Source of the DNA: Acidobacteriota bacterium | GTDB taxonomy: Bacteria > Acidobacteriota > Blastocatellia > Pyrinomonadales > Pyrinomonadaceae | Length of the DNA stretch: 10,025 nucleotides | Direction of reading: 5' to 3' | NCBI GenBank assembly: GCA_029777145.1 | Contig: JAKOSS010000044.1 | Span: forward strand, 1 to 10,025 | Shown here: one piece after another, positions 9,910 through 10,025 of the stretch | Layout: each line of letters begins with the position of its first letter | How positions within the stretch are numbered: the first letter of the stretch is position 1 | Position numbers and translations under genes: made by a program | Notes under the pieces: generated by a model | The model's input: only the letters and a program-made list of their open reading frames with translations | Told to the model about the DNA's origin: nothing | Database searches by the model: none

Positions 9910-9944
9910 TCGATTTTGGATTTTTGAATTTGGATTTTGGATTT
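9910..9944 (+). repeat. Five heptamers ending exactly at the btaA start codon
   Basis: Plus-strand units TCGATTT, TGGATTT, TTGAATT, TGGATTT, TGGATTT, contiguous and ending at the base next to the btaA ATG (9909). On the btaA strand they read as A-rich AAATCCA-like units and replace the place where a Shine-Dalgarno would be expected. Confidence 0.8.
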
Positions 9945-9965
9945 AGAACGCCGGACTGCCAACAT

Positions 9966-10025
9966 CGACTCACGACTCACGACTCACGACTCACGACTCA
10001 CGACTCACGACTCACGACTCACGAC
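9966..10025 (+). repeat. Perfect CGACTCA heptamer array, runs off right edge
   Basis: Eight identical copies of CGACTCA followed by CGAC at the window edge, so the true length is unknown. On the minus strand the unit reads TGAGTCG, which in rotated phase (GTGAGTC) resembles the GTGAGCA units near mfd. Only 21 non-repeat bases (9945-9965) separate it from the array that touches btaA. Confidence 0.9.

Noticed and set aside
9966..10025. CRISPR array
   Set aside because: Units are 7 bp with no spacers, which is a simple tandem repeat.

Overview
The window carries seven protein-coding genes in a compact layout with high GC in third codon positions. No RNA genes, insertion sequences, CRISPR array or prophage genes are visible. 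The gene content is mostly housekeeping, plus a two-gene betaine-lipid pathway. The composition, the gene set and the many degenerate 7-bp tandem repeats fit a free-living Gram-negative-type bacterium. From general familiarity I lean towards Acidobacteriota (Blastocatellia/Pyrinomonadaceae), but nothing here proves that.

Layout from left to right. Minus strand, 1-1541: lysS (class II lysyl-tRNA synthetase), whose C-terminus runs off the left edge. It diverges from a plus-strand cluster across a short gap (1542-1679) holding two overlapping promoter candidates. The plus-strand cluster is a MaoC/PhaJ-type enoyl-CoA hydratase (1680-2072), a 155-bp spacer filled mostly by heptamer repeats, mfd (2228-5761, transcription-repair coupling factor), a PlsC-like acyltransferase with C-terminal membrane segments (5781-7208), and an EamA/DMT transporter (7205-8038, ATGA overlap). 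Minus strand from the right: btaA (9909-8698) and btaB (8697-8035). Their stop and start codons touch, and btaB meets the EamA gene tail-to-tail on a shared CTAG. The right edge (9910-10025) holds two more heptamer arrays.

How the genes work together: BtaA should transfer the 3-amino-3-carboxypropyl group of S-adenosylmethionine to diacylglycerol, and BtaB should methylate the product three times to give diacylglyceryl-trimethylhomoserine (DGTS), a phosphorus-free membrane lipid. The acyltransferase and the hydratase are also lipid-related, but they are on the other strand and a functional link is only inferred. LysS and Mfd serve translation and transcription-coupled repair.

The most unusual signal is a set of short degenerate tandem repeats, all with a 7-bp period, at five places. 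They fall into two sequence families (GTGAGYM-like and GGATTYK-like). Two of the five lie inside reading frames: a palindromic one coding for about 25 extra residues in the anticodon-binding domain of LysS, and one coding for the N-terminus of BtaB. Another ends exactly at the btaA start codon. I saw no clear new defence or biosynthetic system.
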